A stretch of DNA of 64,000 nt from Methylobacterium sp. BTF04 (GTDB taxonomy: Bacteria; Pseudomonadota; Alphaproteobacteria; Rhizobiales; Beijerinckiaceae), in the NCBI RefSeq assembly GCF_010692745.1, contig NZ_JAAHTB010000016.1, positions 1 through 64,000 of the forward strand, read 5' to 3'. The first letter of the stretch is position 1. Every line of letters begins with the position of its first letter. Positions 14,719 to 24,096 of the stretch are shown in pieces. Under the pieces are notes generated by a model that was not told the origin of the DNA, did no database searches, and saw only the letters and a list, made by a program, of their open reading frames with translations. Both the position numbers and the translations under genes were made by a program.

Positions 14719-17700
14719 ATGGTCGAGGCGTTCATTAAGCGTTGGCAGGGGCGAGAGGGGGGGCAGGAGCGGGCCAACTATGGTCTGTTCCTATCGGAAC
14801 TCTGCGACGTCCTAGACGTGCCGCGCCCCGATCCCGCCGGAGCAACGACGGAAGGCAACGACTACGTTTTCGAGCGCGGCGTCCGTGAGCCGAACGGTGA
14901 CGGCACTTATACGAACCGGCGCATCGACCTATACAAACGCGGCGCATTCATCCTGGAAGCGAAGCAATCTCGGCAGGTTGGCGGCTCAAAGGAGGTTCCC
15001 GGTGCCGGGGCGGTGAAGGAGCCTGCGCCTCGGGGACGCCGTGGTGCCGAACGTGCCTGGGACGTTCTGATGCTGAATGCCCGTCGACAGGCTGAAGGCT
15101 ACGCTCGGTCCCTTCCCTCGGATCACCCCTGGCCGCCTATCATCCTGGTCTGCGATGTCGGCAACGTCATTGAGGTCTTCGCCGACTTCTCCGGGCAGGG
15201 ACGCAACTACAGCCAGTTTCCTGACCGCCAAGGCTTCAGGGTGTATCTAGAAGATCTCCGTCGCCCTGAAATCCGGGAACGCTTGCGAGCCGTGTGGCTC
15301 GACCCTCACTCCCTGGACCCGGCGCGCCAGAGTGCCCGCGTCACGCGAGAGGTCGCCAAACGCCTTGCTGCCGTCTCCCGAGCGCTCGAAGGACGGCACG
15401 ACCCGGAAGAGGTGGCCATGTTCCTCATGCGTTGCCTGTTCACGATGTTCGCGGAGGATGTGTCGCTGCTCCCAGAGCGCTCCTTCCGCGATCTTCTCGC
15501 ACGGTGCGAGGCCGATCCGTCCAAGCTCCAACCTCTCGTCGGACAGCTATGGGAGGCTATGGATGGAGGCGGCTACGCCTATGGCATCGAAGCCCAGGTC
15601 CGCCGTTTTAACGGCGAGTTCTTCAAGCGCCGCACCGTCCTTCCGCTGGGACCTGAGGAAATCAGGAACCTGAAGGAAGCCGCCGACGCGAACTGGAAGG
15701 AAGTCGAGCCGGCGATTTTCGGGACGCTGCTCGAACAAGCTTTATCGGATCGTGAGCGGGCCAAGCTGGGGGCGCATTACACGCCACGGGCATATGTCGA
15801 ACGGCTGGTGGTCGCCACGGTGATCGAACCCCTACGAAGCGATTGGGCGACGGTACTGTCCACTGCGGAACGGCAGAAGGCTGAGGGACGCACCAAGGAT
15901 GCGATTGCAACCGTACAAAAGTTCCAAAACGGAATCTGCGCAACCCGAATTTTCGATCCGGCATGCGGAACGGGCAACTTCTTGTACGTCGCCTTGGAAC
16001 TGGTGAAGCGCCTCGAAGGCGAGGTTCTGGAGGCCCTCGCTGACCTTGGGGGCCAGGAGGCCCTATCGGGCCTGGAAGGGTCCACTGTGGACCCGCATCA
16101 GTTCCTCGGCCTGGAGTTGAACCCACGGGCGGCGGCCATCGCTGAACTAGTTCTGTGGATCGGCTTCCTGCAATGGCACTTTCGCACCAAGGGGGCCGCC
16201 CCATCTGACCCCATCCTCAAGGCGTTTCGCAACGTGCGGGGGGCCTTCGACGCGGTGCTCGACAGCCACCGTGAACTTAGGAAGGACGAGGCTGGTAAGC
16301 CGTTGAGCCGCCTGGACCCTGACGGCGAGCGGGAGCCCGTTTACGTCTATCGAAACCCGCGCCGCCCGGATTGGCCCACGGCTGAGTTCATCGTAGGCAA
16401 CCCACCGTTCATCGGTGGCAAAGACCTCCGGATGCGCCTGGGAGACGCCTACACCGAAGCCCTCTGGGCAGCGCATCCGAAGATGCCCGAGAGCGCCGAT
16501 TTCGTGATGTTTTGGTGGGATCGCGCGGCGGAACTTCTCACCCGCAAGGGGACCGCCCTACGTCGATTCGGATTCGTGACGACGAATTCGATCAGCCAAG
16601 TTTTCCAGCGGAGGGTTATGGAACGGCACCTTAATGCCAAGCGACCCATCTCCCTTGTTATGGCGGTCGCAGACCATCCCTGGACGAAAGCGACACGTGA
16701 CGCAGCAGCGGTACGGATTGCCATGACGGTGGCAGAGGCAGGTCGGCAGGAAGGCACTTTGCACGAAGTCGTGCGAGAAACAGGCCTCGACACTGACCAG
16801 CCGGTGGTCGATCTCGACGAGCGATATGGGACGATCAATTCTGACTTGACCGTGGGCGCCGATGTAACCCTTGCGCTGCCGCTACGCAGCAACGAGGCCA
16901 TTTGCTCTCCGGGGGTTAAGCTCCATGGTGCAGGTTTCATAGTTTCTCCCGAGATCGCGAGAAAACTTGGACTAGGTAGGCGGCCCGGTCTTGACCGGCA
17001 TATACGTCAATATCGCAACGGCCGTGACCTTACATCTCGGCCTCGGGATGTAATGGTCATCGATTTATTTGGTCTCTCCATCGAAGAGGTGCGTTCGCGC
17101 TTTCCTGAGGTCTATCAGCACGTCTTGGTTACGGTAAAGCCCGATCGGGAGAAACAGTTTGCTAGGTCGCCAACAAAAGACGCAGAGGCTTATCTTCGAA
17201 TGTGGTGGCTTTTTGGGAAGCCTCGCCAAGAGTTGCGGCCGGCCCTGGAAAATCTTGCCCGCTATGTAGTTACAGTAGAGACTACTAAACACCGGGTATT
17301 TCAGTTCCTAGATGCTACTATTCTGCCAGACAACATGCTGGTAGCTGTCGGAACAGACAATGCCTTTCATCTCGGGGTGCTATCGTCACGGTTCCACGTG
17401 GTTTGGACCCTAGCGCAAGGTGGAACATTAGAGGATCGACCGCGCTACTCGAAATCGCGTTGCTTCGACCCCTTCCCCTTCCCAGATGCAACCCCGACGC
17501 AGGTGGATCGCATCAGGCAGGCGGCGGAGGCCTTAGATGCGCACCGCAAGGAACGGCAGTCCCTTTTCCCAACCGTCAGCCTGACGGATGCCTACAACGT
17601 CCTGGCCAAGCTACGAAAGGGTGCCACGCCCTCGACCCTGGACGGTGTGGACCAAGGCATCCTCGATAAGGCCCTGGTTCTCATCTTGCGCGAGTTGCAC

Positions 17701-18153
17701 GATGAACTCGATGCAGCCGTCGCAGCCTCCTATGGCTGGCCCCTGGACATGACAGGGGACCAGCTTCTCGGGCGCCTGGTGGCCCTCAACAAGGGGCGAG
17801 CCGCCGCTGAGAGGCGGGGCGAAGTGCAGTGGCTCCGTCCCGCATTCCAGATTCCCCGCCTCGGATCCCCGACACAGAAATTGGGTGTCCAGATCGAAGC
17901 GGAGCTGTCGATGGCGGAAGAGGCGACCGGGCGGCCGACGTTTCCCACGGACGATATGGCCCAAACCGCTGCCGTCATGGCGGCACTCGCTGTCGCGCCC
18001 GCCGCTATTGGAGCCTCGGACATCGCGGGTGGGTTCCGACGCGCCAAGCGGGTGGTGGAGCGTATCGAGGCCGTTCTGTCCTCCCTGGCGCGCATGGGCT
18101 TCATCGCGTCTCCTGACGGTGGGCGCTCCTATGTCCTCCGCCGGGCGGCCTAA
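14719..18153 (+). CDS. MmeI-type restriction-modification enzyme (Type IIL/IIG)
   Basis: A single-chain enzyme of 1144 residues that would cut and methylate DNA using one target-recognition domain. With the start at 14719 the nuclease motif D-X9-E-X-K falls at Asp70, Glu80, Lys82, the positions known for MmeI; an upstream ATG in frame at 14638 adds 27 unlikely residues. A helical spacer follows, then methylase motif [11 protein letters not shown] near residue 412 and motif [12 protein letters not shown] near residue 561. The remaining C-terminal 500 residues hold the recognition domain and end helices. All catalytic motifs look intact, so it can act as a stand-alone defence gene carried by the element. 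Confidence 0.88.
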   Translation: MVEAFIKRWQGREGGQERANYGLFLSELCDVLDVPRPDPAGATTEGNDYVFERGVREPNGDGTYTNRRIDLYKRGAFILEAKQSRQVGGSKEVPGAGAVKEPAPRGRRGAERAWDVLMLNARRQAEGYARSLPSDHPWPPIILVCDVGNVIEVFADFSGQGRNYSQFPDRQGFRVYLEDLRRPEIRERLRAVWLDPHSLDPARQSARVTREVAKRLAAVSRALEGRHDPEEVAMFLMRCLFTMFAEDVSLLPERSFRDLLARCEADPSKLQPLVGQLWEAMDGGGYAYGIEAQVRRFNGEFFKRRTVLPLGPEEIRNLKEAADANWKEVEPAIFGTLLEQALSDRERAKLGAHYTPRAYVERLVVATVIEPLRSDWATVLSTAERQKAEGRTKDAIATVQKFQNGICATRIFDPACGTGNFLYVALELVKRLEGEVLEALADLGGQEALSGLEGSTVDPHQFLGLELNPRAAAIAELVLWIGFLQWHFRTKGAAPSDPILKAFRNVRGAFDAVLDSHRELRKDEAGKPLSRLDPDGEREPVYVYRNPRRPDWPTAEFIVGNPPFIGGKDLRMRLGDAYTEALWAAHPKMPESADFVMFWWDRAAELLTRKGTALRRFGFVTTNSISQVFQRRVMERHLNAKRPISLVMAVADHPWTKATRDAAAVRIAMTVAEAGRQEGTLHEVVRETGLDTDQPVVDLDERYGTINSDLTVGADVTLALPLRSNEAICSPGVKLHGAGFIVSPEIARKLGLGRRPGLDRHIRQYRNGRDLTSRPRDVMVIDLFGLSIEEVRSRFPEVYQHVLVTVKPDREKQFARSPTKDAEAYLRMWWLFGKPRQELRPALENLARYVVTVETTKHRVFQFLDATILPDNMLVAVGTDNAFHLGVLSSRFHVVWTLAQGGTLEDRPRYSKSRCFDPFPFPDATPTQVDRIRQAAEALDAHRKERQSLFPTVSLTDAYNVLAKLRKGATPSTLDGVDQGILDKALVLILRELHDELDAAVAASYGWPLDMTGDQLLGRLVALNKGRAAAERRGEVQWLRPAFQIPRLGSPTQKLGVQIEAELSMAEEATGRPTFPTDDMAQTAAVMAALAVAPAAIGASDIAGGFRRAKRVVERIEAVLSSLARMGFIASPDGGRSYVLRRAA

Positions 18154-18300
18154 TCAAAGCAAGCCCCGTCCGCGTCGCTAGATGTCACTCGGCAGTTGGG
18201 GTTTGGGCAACATTGATTGCGAGACGCCCAATGTGACGCTTGCAACTTTCTATCGGTACCTCGATCCTCTTGTCACGCAATCGACCGTTTGGGTGACGCG

Positions 18301-18951
18301 ATGATCATTGGCTACGCGAGAGTTTCGAAGGCGGACGGTTCGCAGTCCATCGACCTCCAACTCGATGCCCTTAAGGCGGAGGGCGTCCTAGAACGGGATG
18401 TCTACATCGACAAGGCATCGGGAAGCCGCGATGATAGGCCGGGGCTTGAAGCCTGCCTGAAGGCCCTTCGGGAAGGCGATACGATTCTGGTATGGAAGCT
18501 GGATCGCCTCGGCCGTGATCTGCGGCACCTCGTCAATATCGTCCACGACCTCAACGGGCGCGGTGTAGGGCTTCGTGTCATCACGGGCCATGGTGCGGCC
18601 ATCGACACGACCACACCAGCCGGTAAGCTCGTCTTCTCGATCTTCGCGGCCCTGGCCGAGTTCGAACGGGCGCTCATCATCGAAAGGACCAACGCGGGTT
18701 TGACCGCTGCCCGGGCACGGGGGCGAGTAGGAGGGCGACGGTTCAAGGTCACCCCCTCCATGGTGCGCCGTGCGGAGGCGGCGATGGGTAAACCGGGGAC
18801 CAACGTCGCGGATCTCTGCGCCGAGCTCGGGATCACGCGACAGACCCTCTACCGCCTCGTCGGGCCTGATGGTGGCATCCGGCCCGATGGGGAGAGGATC
18901 GTGGGGGGCGGGGTTAGCCGCCGCCTCCAAGGCACGGGAAACGGCGCGTAG
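18301..18951 (+). CDS. Serine recombinase (resolvase/invertase family)
   Basis: A 216-residue small serine recombinase. YARVSKADG contains catalytic Ser9, and the ASGSRDDRPGL and VWKLDRLGRDLRHLV motifs follow. A C-terminal Hin-like helix-turn-helix (NVADLCAELGITRQTLYRLV) is near residues 165-190. The start at 18301 was chosen because the family begins MxxGYARVS. Its 3' 564 bases are also open on the opposite strand as the tail of the Rep-like gene. Likely a resolvase or invertase of the element. Confidence 0.88.
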   Translation: MIIGYARVSKADGSQSIDLQLDALKAEGVLERDVYIDKASGSRDDRPGLEACLKALREGDTILVWKLDRLGRDLRHLVNIVHDLNGRGVGLRVITGHGAAIDTTTPAGKLVFSIFAALAEFERALIIERTNAGLTAARARGRVGGRRFKVTPSMVRRAEAAMGKPGTNVADLCAELGITRQTLYRLVGPDGGIRPDGERIVGGGVSRRLQGTGNGA

Positions 18952-20268
18952 ACGGTTCTCCTCGAAGCGGCGAATGCGCCTGACGATTGGCCCCCTTGGC
19001 TGTTCATGCAGGCCCTCGATCCCTGCTACGGGCTTCCTGGCAGACGGCCAAGCCTTTCCCCACCAGGCGAGCTTACGGGCAGGGATGCGGTCCCGGCTCA
19101 ACTTGGCCTTTCTCACCTGGGCAGTCCCCTCCTTGCGGGACCCTGCTTCCGAGCAAAGGGGCTTTGCAGCTTCTTGGTGTGCGAACGGATTGATAGGCGC
19201 TAGAGTTGTATTCTGAGTTGTGGCCACAATTGCTGAGGGCGAGGTAACGAGCCCTTCGCGCGCGCGAGCGGGATCGTCGATCACGGCCTTGAGAGAATTT
19301 GCGCAGGAGGTCGATCCAGAAGCCGAAGGATGGCATTCGACGAGCAGGCAACGTCGCTCACGCTTGTGACGGGTCGTTCGTACAATCGCCAGCACTTGGT
19401 CGCCCATGGGGCTCCTAGGGCCATCGTAGGCCGTCTCAGAGCGATGAGCGCGCCTCCTAGCTTTCTCCTCTCTGAGGTGTGGGTCCGCGAGAAGGCTGGC
19501 CTCCTTGGCGGCGTCTTCCTCAGCTTTCCTAAATTTCGCGAATTCGCCTCCCGTGCGGACGAGATGTGCCTTCGACAAGGTCAATTGCCATGTCGCGGTA
19601 AACGCATCTTCAGGCCAATTGATGAAATCATTAGTATCTATAATTCCAGATAAAGCGTAATTCGCGCAAGCCATGGGATCGATTATGGGTTCCCCGACAA
19701 CATATACTTTAGAAAATGCTTTATTAATTTTGCTTTGTACATAGTCGAGATTATCTTTTTCTACACGACATATGATATGGGCATGAAGATCAATCAAATG
19801 TGTTGACCAATCATATCTAATTTGTATTACTATTAGATATATTTCTATAAAATCGGAATTCCTCAATAAGGAAAACTCGATATTCATCCTTCGATTAAAT
19901 CTTTTTAATTCTTCCTTCAATTTCTTTGGATCAGCTTTTCGGTCTTGAATTCCGAAATTCCAAGAATAACAATTAGAGAAATCTCGAGATTTCGAAAACA
20001 TTTCAAAAGACTCAAGCATTTCGATGCGACGTTTACGGGCCTTGCTTGGAAAACATCTTGAGCCGCGCAGTGGCCTTCCAATACGAAATATTTCCCCTGG
20101 ATTATCATCAATCGTATACAGATACCGTTCGAATTCCGAGGCATAAGGTGTATCGCCTGAGGCTAAGACACGCTTGGCAATCGCCTCTGTTACGGAGGCT
20201 CCGCCGTGGGATGTGAAGGGGAACTCTAGGTCTGCCAAGCCGGGCGATGGTAAGAGCCCATCAGTCAT
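18388..20268 (-). CDS. HUH Rep-like replication protein (tail antisense to recombinase)
   Basis: An open frame of 626 residues. The N-terminal 230 residues are rich in Lys, Ile, Asn and in AT-rich codons and look like a rolling-circle initiator: LIDLHAHIICRV contains a His-x-His metal motif near residue 158, and IIDPMACANYALSGI may hold the nucleophilic Tyr. The middle to about residue 440 is basic. Residues 440-626 lie antisense to the serine recombinase and may be only an open shadow; the stop at 18388 is the first in frame. The start overlaps the integrase stop by 8 bases after AGGAG, so int and this gene are one operon. Function is inferred from the motif only. Confidence 0.55.
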   Translation of the reverse strand: MTDGLLPSPGLADLEFPFTSHGGASVTEAIAKRVLASGDTPYASEFERYLYTIDDNPGEIFRIGRPLRGSRCFPSKARKRRIEMLESFEMFSKSRDFSNCYSWNFGIQDRKADPKKLKEELKRFNRRMNIEFSLLRNSDFIEIYLIVIQIRYDWSTHLIDLHAHIICRVEKDNLDYVQSKINKAFSKVYVVGEPIIDPMACANYALSGIIDTNDFINWPEDAFTATWQLTLSKAHLVRTGGEFAKFRKAEEDAAKEASLLADPHLREEKARRRAHRSETAYDGPRSPMGDQVLAIVRTTRHKRERRCLLVECHPSASGSTSCANSLKAVIDDPARAREGLVTSPSAIVATTQNTTLAPINPFAHQEAAKPLCSEAGSRKEGTAQVRKAKLSRDRIPARKLAWWGKAWPSARKPVAGIEGLHEQPRGPIVRRIRRFEENRLRAVSRALEAAANPAPHDPLPIGPDATIRPDEAVEGLSRDPELGAEIRDVGPRFTHRRLRTAHHGGGDLEPSPSYSPPCPGSGQTRVGPFDDERPFELGQGREDREDELTGWCGRVDGRTMARDDTKPYTAPVEVVDDIDEVPQITAEAIQLPYQNRIAFPKGLQAGFKPRPIIAASRCLVDVDIPF

Positions 20269-22243
20269 TGCCGGCTCCTGTCCTGGCCCCTGGTGCGACG
20301 GGATGAGTGCTTGCCCGTCGATAGGCTCTCGTTTGGGGCGGACGGTTCACGGCCTTGCGCTTCTCCCGTTCGGCTAGACCAACGGCCTCAGCGATGATCT
20401 TAGCGGCATTGGGAGCCCGCCCCCCTCTAGGTCCGTCGTAAGCGAGGCTTGAAAGGTCCATGGGGATCGGTACGGATTCGATAGCCGCCTTGAGATTCTC
20501 GATGTAGATAAGCTTGGTGTAGCGGTCTCGTTCGCTCTTGCGTGTTTCGGAGTGGTGACCGGTCAGTTCGTCTGCGAACCCTAAGTTCATGCCCTGGACG
20601 TTGCTGATCGCGGTTGAAAAGTTGCCTCGCATAGAATGGAAATCCATACGAGGAACGTAGACCCCGACGTCCTGACGATACCGCGTGAACCATCCGCTGA
20701 AGGTTGGAGCCCTCTTCCCCGTCTGCGGGTCCGGGAGAAGCTCAGGGAATAAAGGTGCATCAGTATCGCGACCATGCACTCGGTATTCCAGAAATCCGAG
20801 GCGCAATAGCGCTTCCGGGAGAGGGATGTCGCGCTCGCTGCCGTCCGTTTTTGATCCTGTGATCGAGAGGATCGGGGTCAGGGTCCCGTTCCCACTTGGC
20901 AGTTGGACGAACGAGATGTCGCCAACACTCCTCGCGCAAAGCTCGTTTTCTCGGGCTCCCGTCAGCAGGCCCATGATCGTCACCCAAAAGCGGGCATCGC
21001 GAATGATAAGGTCGCCGGGTGTAGAGCGCCGGTGAATGGACAGGCATCCCGTGAAGAGCGGTGAGGCAAACAGTTTGGCTGTTAGATCCTCGGACCAGAT
21101 AAGACGCTCGCTTCTTGCCTTTCGCCCACGCTTTCTCTTCCCTCTAAATCCAAGAAATGGATTTTCGGTAGATTTTTCGACCTTACCAAATATCGATAGA
21201 TACGACCAGTATTGTTCAAAAAAGTTGAAATGCTTGTCTGCTGTTTTTGGCGATATCCTTTGAAGATTTTTATCATCCTTCGTAAGTGCAATAACATCAA
21301 TAGGCATCATTTTATGCCATGGCTTTGCTTGCGCATATTTTGGTGGCAAGCTCAATATCTGACTTCGAAATGTCCCAGCGAGATCGCGCGTCATAGACGA
21401 TAGCTGAGGGTTACCAATTAGATCCTCGAACAACCTACGGGTCGAAGGTGCGTCGGCAACGGTCTCCGTTCCCCAGGCCTTCTCGGCCACCTTGCTGGCT
21501 GCGAAGTCGTCCCACCAGGTCAGGAAAGGCTTGGTACCGTTCCCAACGGCAAGATAATCAGCAACGGCAGGCGGCGGCGGCGGCGCGGGCGGCGGGGGCG
21601 GGGGCGTCACGTCAGGGAGAAGGCGCTCAATAGGTGCCAGGTCGCCGTTCTCGGCTCGGGTCATCTCCTTCTGGACCGTCAACCATCCTCGAAGCGCGAG
21701 CGAGGCCACATGACGTCCAAGGACGCTATCTTGAGCTACGCCTGGGGCTGCGGCACTGATCGCGGATGCGACGATGGGATCGAACTTTGCCTTAGCCCCA
21801 GGAGCCAATCCCGTCAGTGCCGCTCTCACATCCAGAGCCTCGGCGGGACGTGCAACATGCTGGGCTACAAAACGGAGTAGGCCGTCGAGGCTAAGCGCAT
21901 CCTCGGGCAACATGCGGGCTGCCTCGTCAGGATCGAGGAAGGCAGTGCCATTCATGGCGATACGCGTTTCCCAGCGGGTCGAGCATGTATCTACCCAGCC
22001 CGAAATCCGGCGGCGGATATCGACCACGGAGGTCGAGAGAGTTAGGTCGGTCATCAGGGCGTCCGCGGCGAGACGCACGATTCGGGCACGCTGCAGGGCA
22101 GTAGCACGCGAATTCGTGGCGAGGTTCACCACAAGTTCGCCCGGAACCTTGAAAGTCGAAAGCGTTTTCGGAAGCCGCATCCGAAATCGGTAGCGGTCGC
22201 CTCGTCGCTGAAGGTAGTGCCCGTGACCGACCGCGCGCATCAT
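20261..22243 (-). CDS. Tyrosine integrase of the element
   Basis: A 660-residue phage-type integrase that would recombine the element with the tRNA-Gln 3' end. Catalytic parts are TGARENEL (Arg near 430), DFHSMRGNFST (His-x-x-Arg near 534), LTGHH (near 561) and Tyr in RDRYTKLI (near 573). A proline-rich linker encoded by GGC/GGG repeats lies near residue 220 and separates a long N-terminal arm-binding part. ATG at 22243 or 22240 is preferred; an in-frame GTG at 22252 is also possible. No good ribosome site is visible, and the paired GTGGACC boxes cover the start, which suggests self-control. Confidence 0.9.
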   Translation of the reverse strand: MMRAVGHGHYLQRRGDRYRFRMRLPKTLSTFKVPGELVVNLATNSRATALQRARIVRLAADALMTDLTLSTSVVDIRRRISGWVDTCSTRWETRIAMNGTAFLDPDEAARMLPEDALSLDGLLRFVAQHVARPAEALDVRAALTGLAPGAKAKFDPIVASAISAAAPGVAQDSVLGRHVASLALRGWLTVQKEMTRAENGDLAPIERLLPDVTPPPPPPAPPPPPAVADYLAVGNGTKPFLTWWDDFAASKVAEKAWGTETVADAPSTRRLFEDLIGNPQLSSMTRDLAGTFRSQILSLPPKYAQAKPWHKMMPIDVIALTKDDKNLQRISPKTADKHFNFFEQYWSYLSIFGKVEKSTENPFLGFRGKRKRGRKARSERLIWSEDLTAKLFASPLFTGCLSIHRRSTPGDLIIRDARFWVTIMGLLTGARENELCARSVGDISFVQLPSGNGTLTPILSITGSKTDGSERDIPLPEALLRLGFLEYRVHGRDTDAPLFPELLPDPQTGKRAPTFSGWFTRYRQDVGVYVPRMDFHSMRGNFSTAISNVQGMNLGFADELTGHHSETRKSERDRYTKLIYIENLKAAIESVPIPMDLSSLAYDGPRGGRAPNAAKIIAEAVGLAEREKRKAVNRPPQTRAYRRASTHPVAPGARTGAGND

Positions 22244-22263
22244 GTGGACCACTTATGTGGACC
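22244..22263 (+). promoter_or_regulatory. Paired GTGGACC boxes, right end
   Basis: ATGTGGACCA is repeated at 22242-22251 and 22255-22264, a 13-base step, matching the pair near the left end. The boxes adjoin the integrase start codon and lie about 65 bases inside the right attachment site. Confidence 0.55.
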
Positions 22264-22326
22264 ATCTGCGGGCTGAGGCGGGGTGCCTCCGCTAAGGGTT
22301 TTTCGGGCCTACGGTTTCCTGACAAG

Positions 22327-22343
22327 TGGCTGGGGGACGAGGA
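22327..22343. repeat. Right attachment site (tRNA 3' end)
   Basis: The tRNA-proximal copy of the 17-bp direct repeat, covering CCA, the discriminator base and part of the acceptor and T stems. Integration restores the full tRNA. Confidence 0.9.
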
Positions 22344-22400
22344 TTCGAACCTCGACTAGAGGAGTCAGAGTCCACTGTTCTACCGTTAAACTATCCCCCA
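22327..22400 (-). tRNA. tRNA-Gln (CTG)
   Basis: A complete 74-base gene with encoded CCA. The acceptor stem TGGGGGA pairs with TCCCCCA, the anticodon loop is CTCTGAC (anticodon CTG, reads CAG), and the T arm is CGAGG/CCTCG. The second anticodon-stem pair is a T-T mismatch. Its 3' 17 bases are the attachment site used by the element. Confidence 0.95.
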
Positions 22401-22644
22401 AAATCCCCAGGATCACCAGGGACTTGGAACGGGTGCGACGCGGCCCGACCCGTGCGTTGCGCGGGGCGATCCGGTGCCGGTCCGTCCGGTGGAGGGGCGA
22501 TAGCATGGACATCCGGCAGCATGCAACCCTCCCGTTGCAGCGCCGTCACGCGGAGGCCAGCATGGCGAGCGGGGGCGGGGCGATGGAGGTGTCATCCCCG
22601 GCCGGGGTCGCTAAGGATGGTCTCGCACCGACCCGAGGACTCGA

Positions 22645-24096
22645 ATGCCGATCGACAGCGCACGCCCCGCACAACGCCATGCGGATCTCGGTCCCGCTTT
22701 CTACGATGTCGTCGCGCCCGCGCGCTTTCCCGAGACCGTCCTGCGCTACCGCAACGCCGCGTGGGCGGCGCGCGTCGGCCTCGACACGCTGACGCCGGAG
22801 GAATGGCTGGCGCATTTCGGCCGGTTCGAGCCGCTGCCCGGGAGCTTTCCCGCGCCGCTGGCCTTGCGCTACCACGGCCACCAGTTCCGCTCGTACAATC
22901 CGGATCTCGGCGACGGCCGCGGCTTCCTGTTCGCGCAGGTGCACGACCTCCTGGACGGGCGCCTGCTCGATCTCGGCACCAAGGGCAGCGGGCGCACCCC
23001 GTGGTCGCGCACCGCCGATGGGCGCCTCACCCTGAAGGGCGGCGTGCGCGAGGTGCTGGCCACCGCGATGCTCGAAGCGCTCGGGGTCTACACCTCGAAG
23101 ACCTTCAGCCTGATCGAGACCGGCGAAGCGCTGGAGCGCGGCGACGAGCCCTCCCCCACCCGCTCGGCGGTGCTGGTGCGGCTCAGCCACTCGCATCTGC
23201 GCATCGGCAGCTTCCAGCGCTTCCTGGCCCTGGACGAGCCCGACAACATCCTCCGGCTGATGGATCACACCATCCGCACCCATATGCCCGACCTCTGGCG
23301 GGACGACGTCCCGGCCCGCGCCACCGCCTTTATGGAAGAGGTTTGCCGGCGCGTGGCCCGCACCGGCGCGCAGTGGATGGCGGCCGGATTCGTTCACGGG
23401 GTGCTCAACACCGACAACATCAACGTCACCGGCGAGAGCTTCGATTACGGCCCGTGGCGCTTCGTGCCGGTCAACGATCCGGCCTTCACCGCCGCCTATT
23501 TCGACGTGCAGGGGCTCTACAGCTTCGGGCGCCAGCCCGAGACCCTGTTCTGGAACCTGAGCAGGCTCGCCGAATGCCTGGCGCCGCTGGCGCCGCAAGC
23601 GGCCCTCGAGGCGGCGCTCAAGCAGTTCGGCCCGAGCCTGCAGGAGGCCTTCGCCGACGCAATCCTGGGCCGGCTCGGCCTCGTCCGGACCGACGACGAG
23701 GCGCCGCACCGCTTCGTGGCGGCGTTCTGGGGCTTCCTCGCCCGCAGCGGGGCGCCGTTCGAGCAGACCTTCTTCGACTGGTATGGCGGTCTCGCCAGCG
23801 CCGAGCGCGCGGCGCGCAGCCCCTCGGCGGCATTCTACGCCTCCGAGGCCTTCGCCCCGGTGCGGGCGAGCCTGGAGGGGCTCACCCCCGTGGATGCCGG
23901 GCGCCTCGCGCATCCCTATTTTGCCGGCGACCGGCCCTGCACGATGCTCATCGAGGAAGTCGAGGCGCTGTGGGCCCCGATCGCGGAGCGGGACGATTGG
24001 TCGGCCTTCACCGACACCCTCGCGCACATCGAAGCCATGGCGGAGGCCTATGGCACCCGCCCGGCAGCGCCGAACGGATCATCGCGTGAGGAGTGA
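22645..24096 (+). CDS. selO: Protein adenylyltransferase SelO
   Basis: A 483-residue pseudokinase-fold enzyme (YdiU/UPF0061) that transfers AMP to protein side chains. Visible motifs are the N-terminal YHGHQFRSYNPDLGDGRG stretch, GTKGSGRTPWSR, and GFVHGVLNTDNINVTGES with the catalytic-loop Asn/Asp. Length matches bacterial SelO. The family works in redox stress through glutaredoxin and related targets. Its last 18 bases overlap the convergent rfbA. Confidence 0.93.
   Translation: MPIDSARPAQRHADLGPAFYDVVAPARFPETVLRYRNAAWAARVGLDTLTPEEWLAHFGRFEPLPGSFPAPLALRYHGHQFRSYNPDLGDGRGFLFAQVHDLLDGRLLDLGTKGSGRTPWSRTADGRLTLKGGVREVLATAMLEALGVYTSKTFSLIETGEALERGDEPSPTRSAVLVRLSHSHLRIGSFQRFLALDEPDNILRLMDHTIRTHMPDLWRDDVPARATAFMEEVCRRVARTGAQWMAAGFVHGVLNTDNINVTGESFDYGPWRFVPVNDPAFTAAYFDVQGLYSFGRQPETLFWNLSRLAECLAPLAPQAALEAALKQFGPSLQEAFADAILGRLGLVRTDDEAPHRFVAAFWGFLARSGAPFEQTFFDWYGGLASAERAARSPSAAFYASEAFAPVRASLEGLTPVDAGRLAHPYFAGDRPCTMLIEEVEALWAPIAERDDWSAFTDTLAHIEAMAEAYGTRPAAPNGSSREE

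Larger units (their letters stand above)
12141..22343. mobile_element. Integrative mobilizable element in tRNA-Gln
   Basis: A 10.2-kb element bounded by the 17-bp direct repeat TGGCTGGGGGACGAGGA. The right copy is the 3' end of the intact tRNA-Gln. Contents, left to right: relaxase with nested small gene, MobC-like gene, hairpin-rich oriT candidate, MmeI-type restriction-modification gene, serine recombinase, HUH Rep-like gene and tyrosine integrase next to the tRNA. No type IV secretion genes are present, so it would need a helper to transfer. Base composition is lower in GC than the flanks, most clearly at 19640-20150. Confidence 0.9.

Noticed and set aside
21571..21605. GGC/GGG-rich run as a regulatory simple repeat
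   Set aside because: It encodes the proline-rich linker of the integrase in frame.
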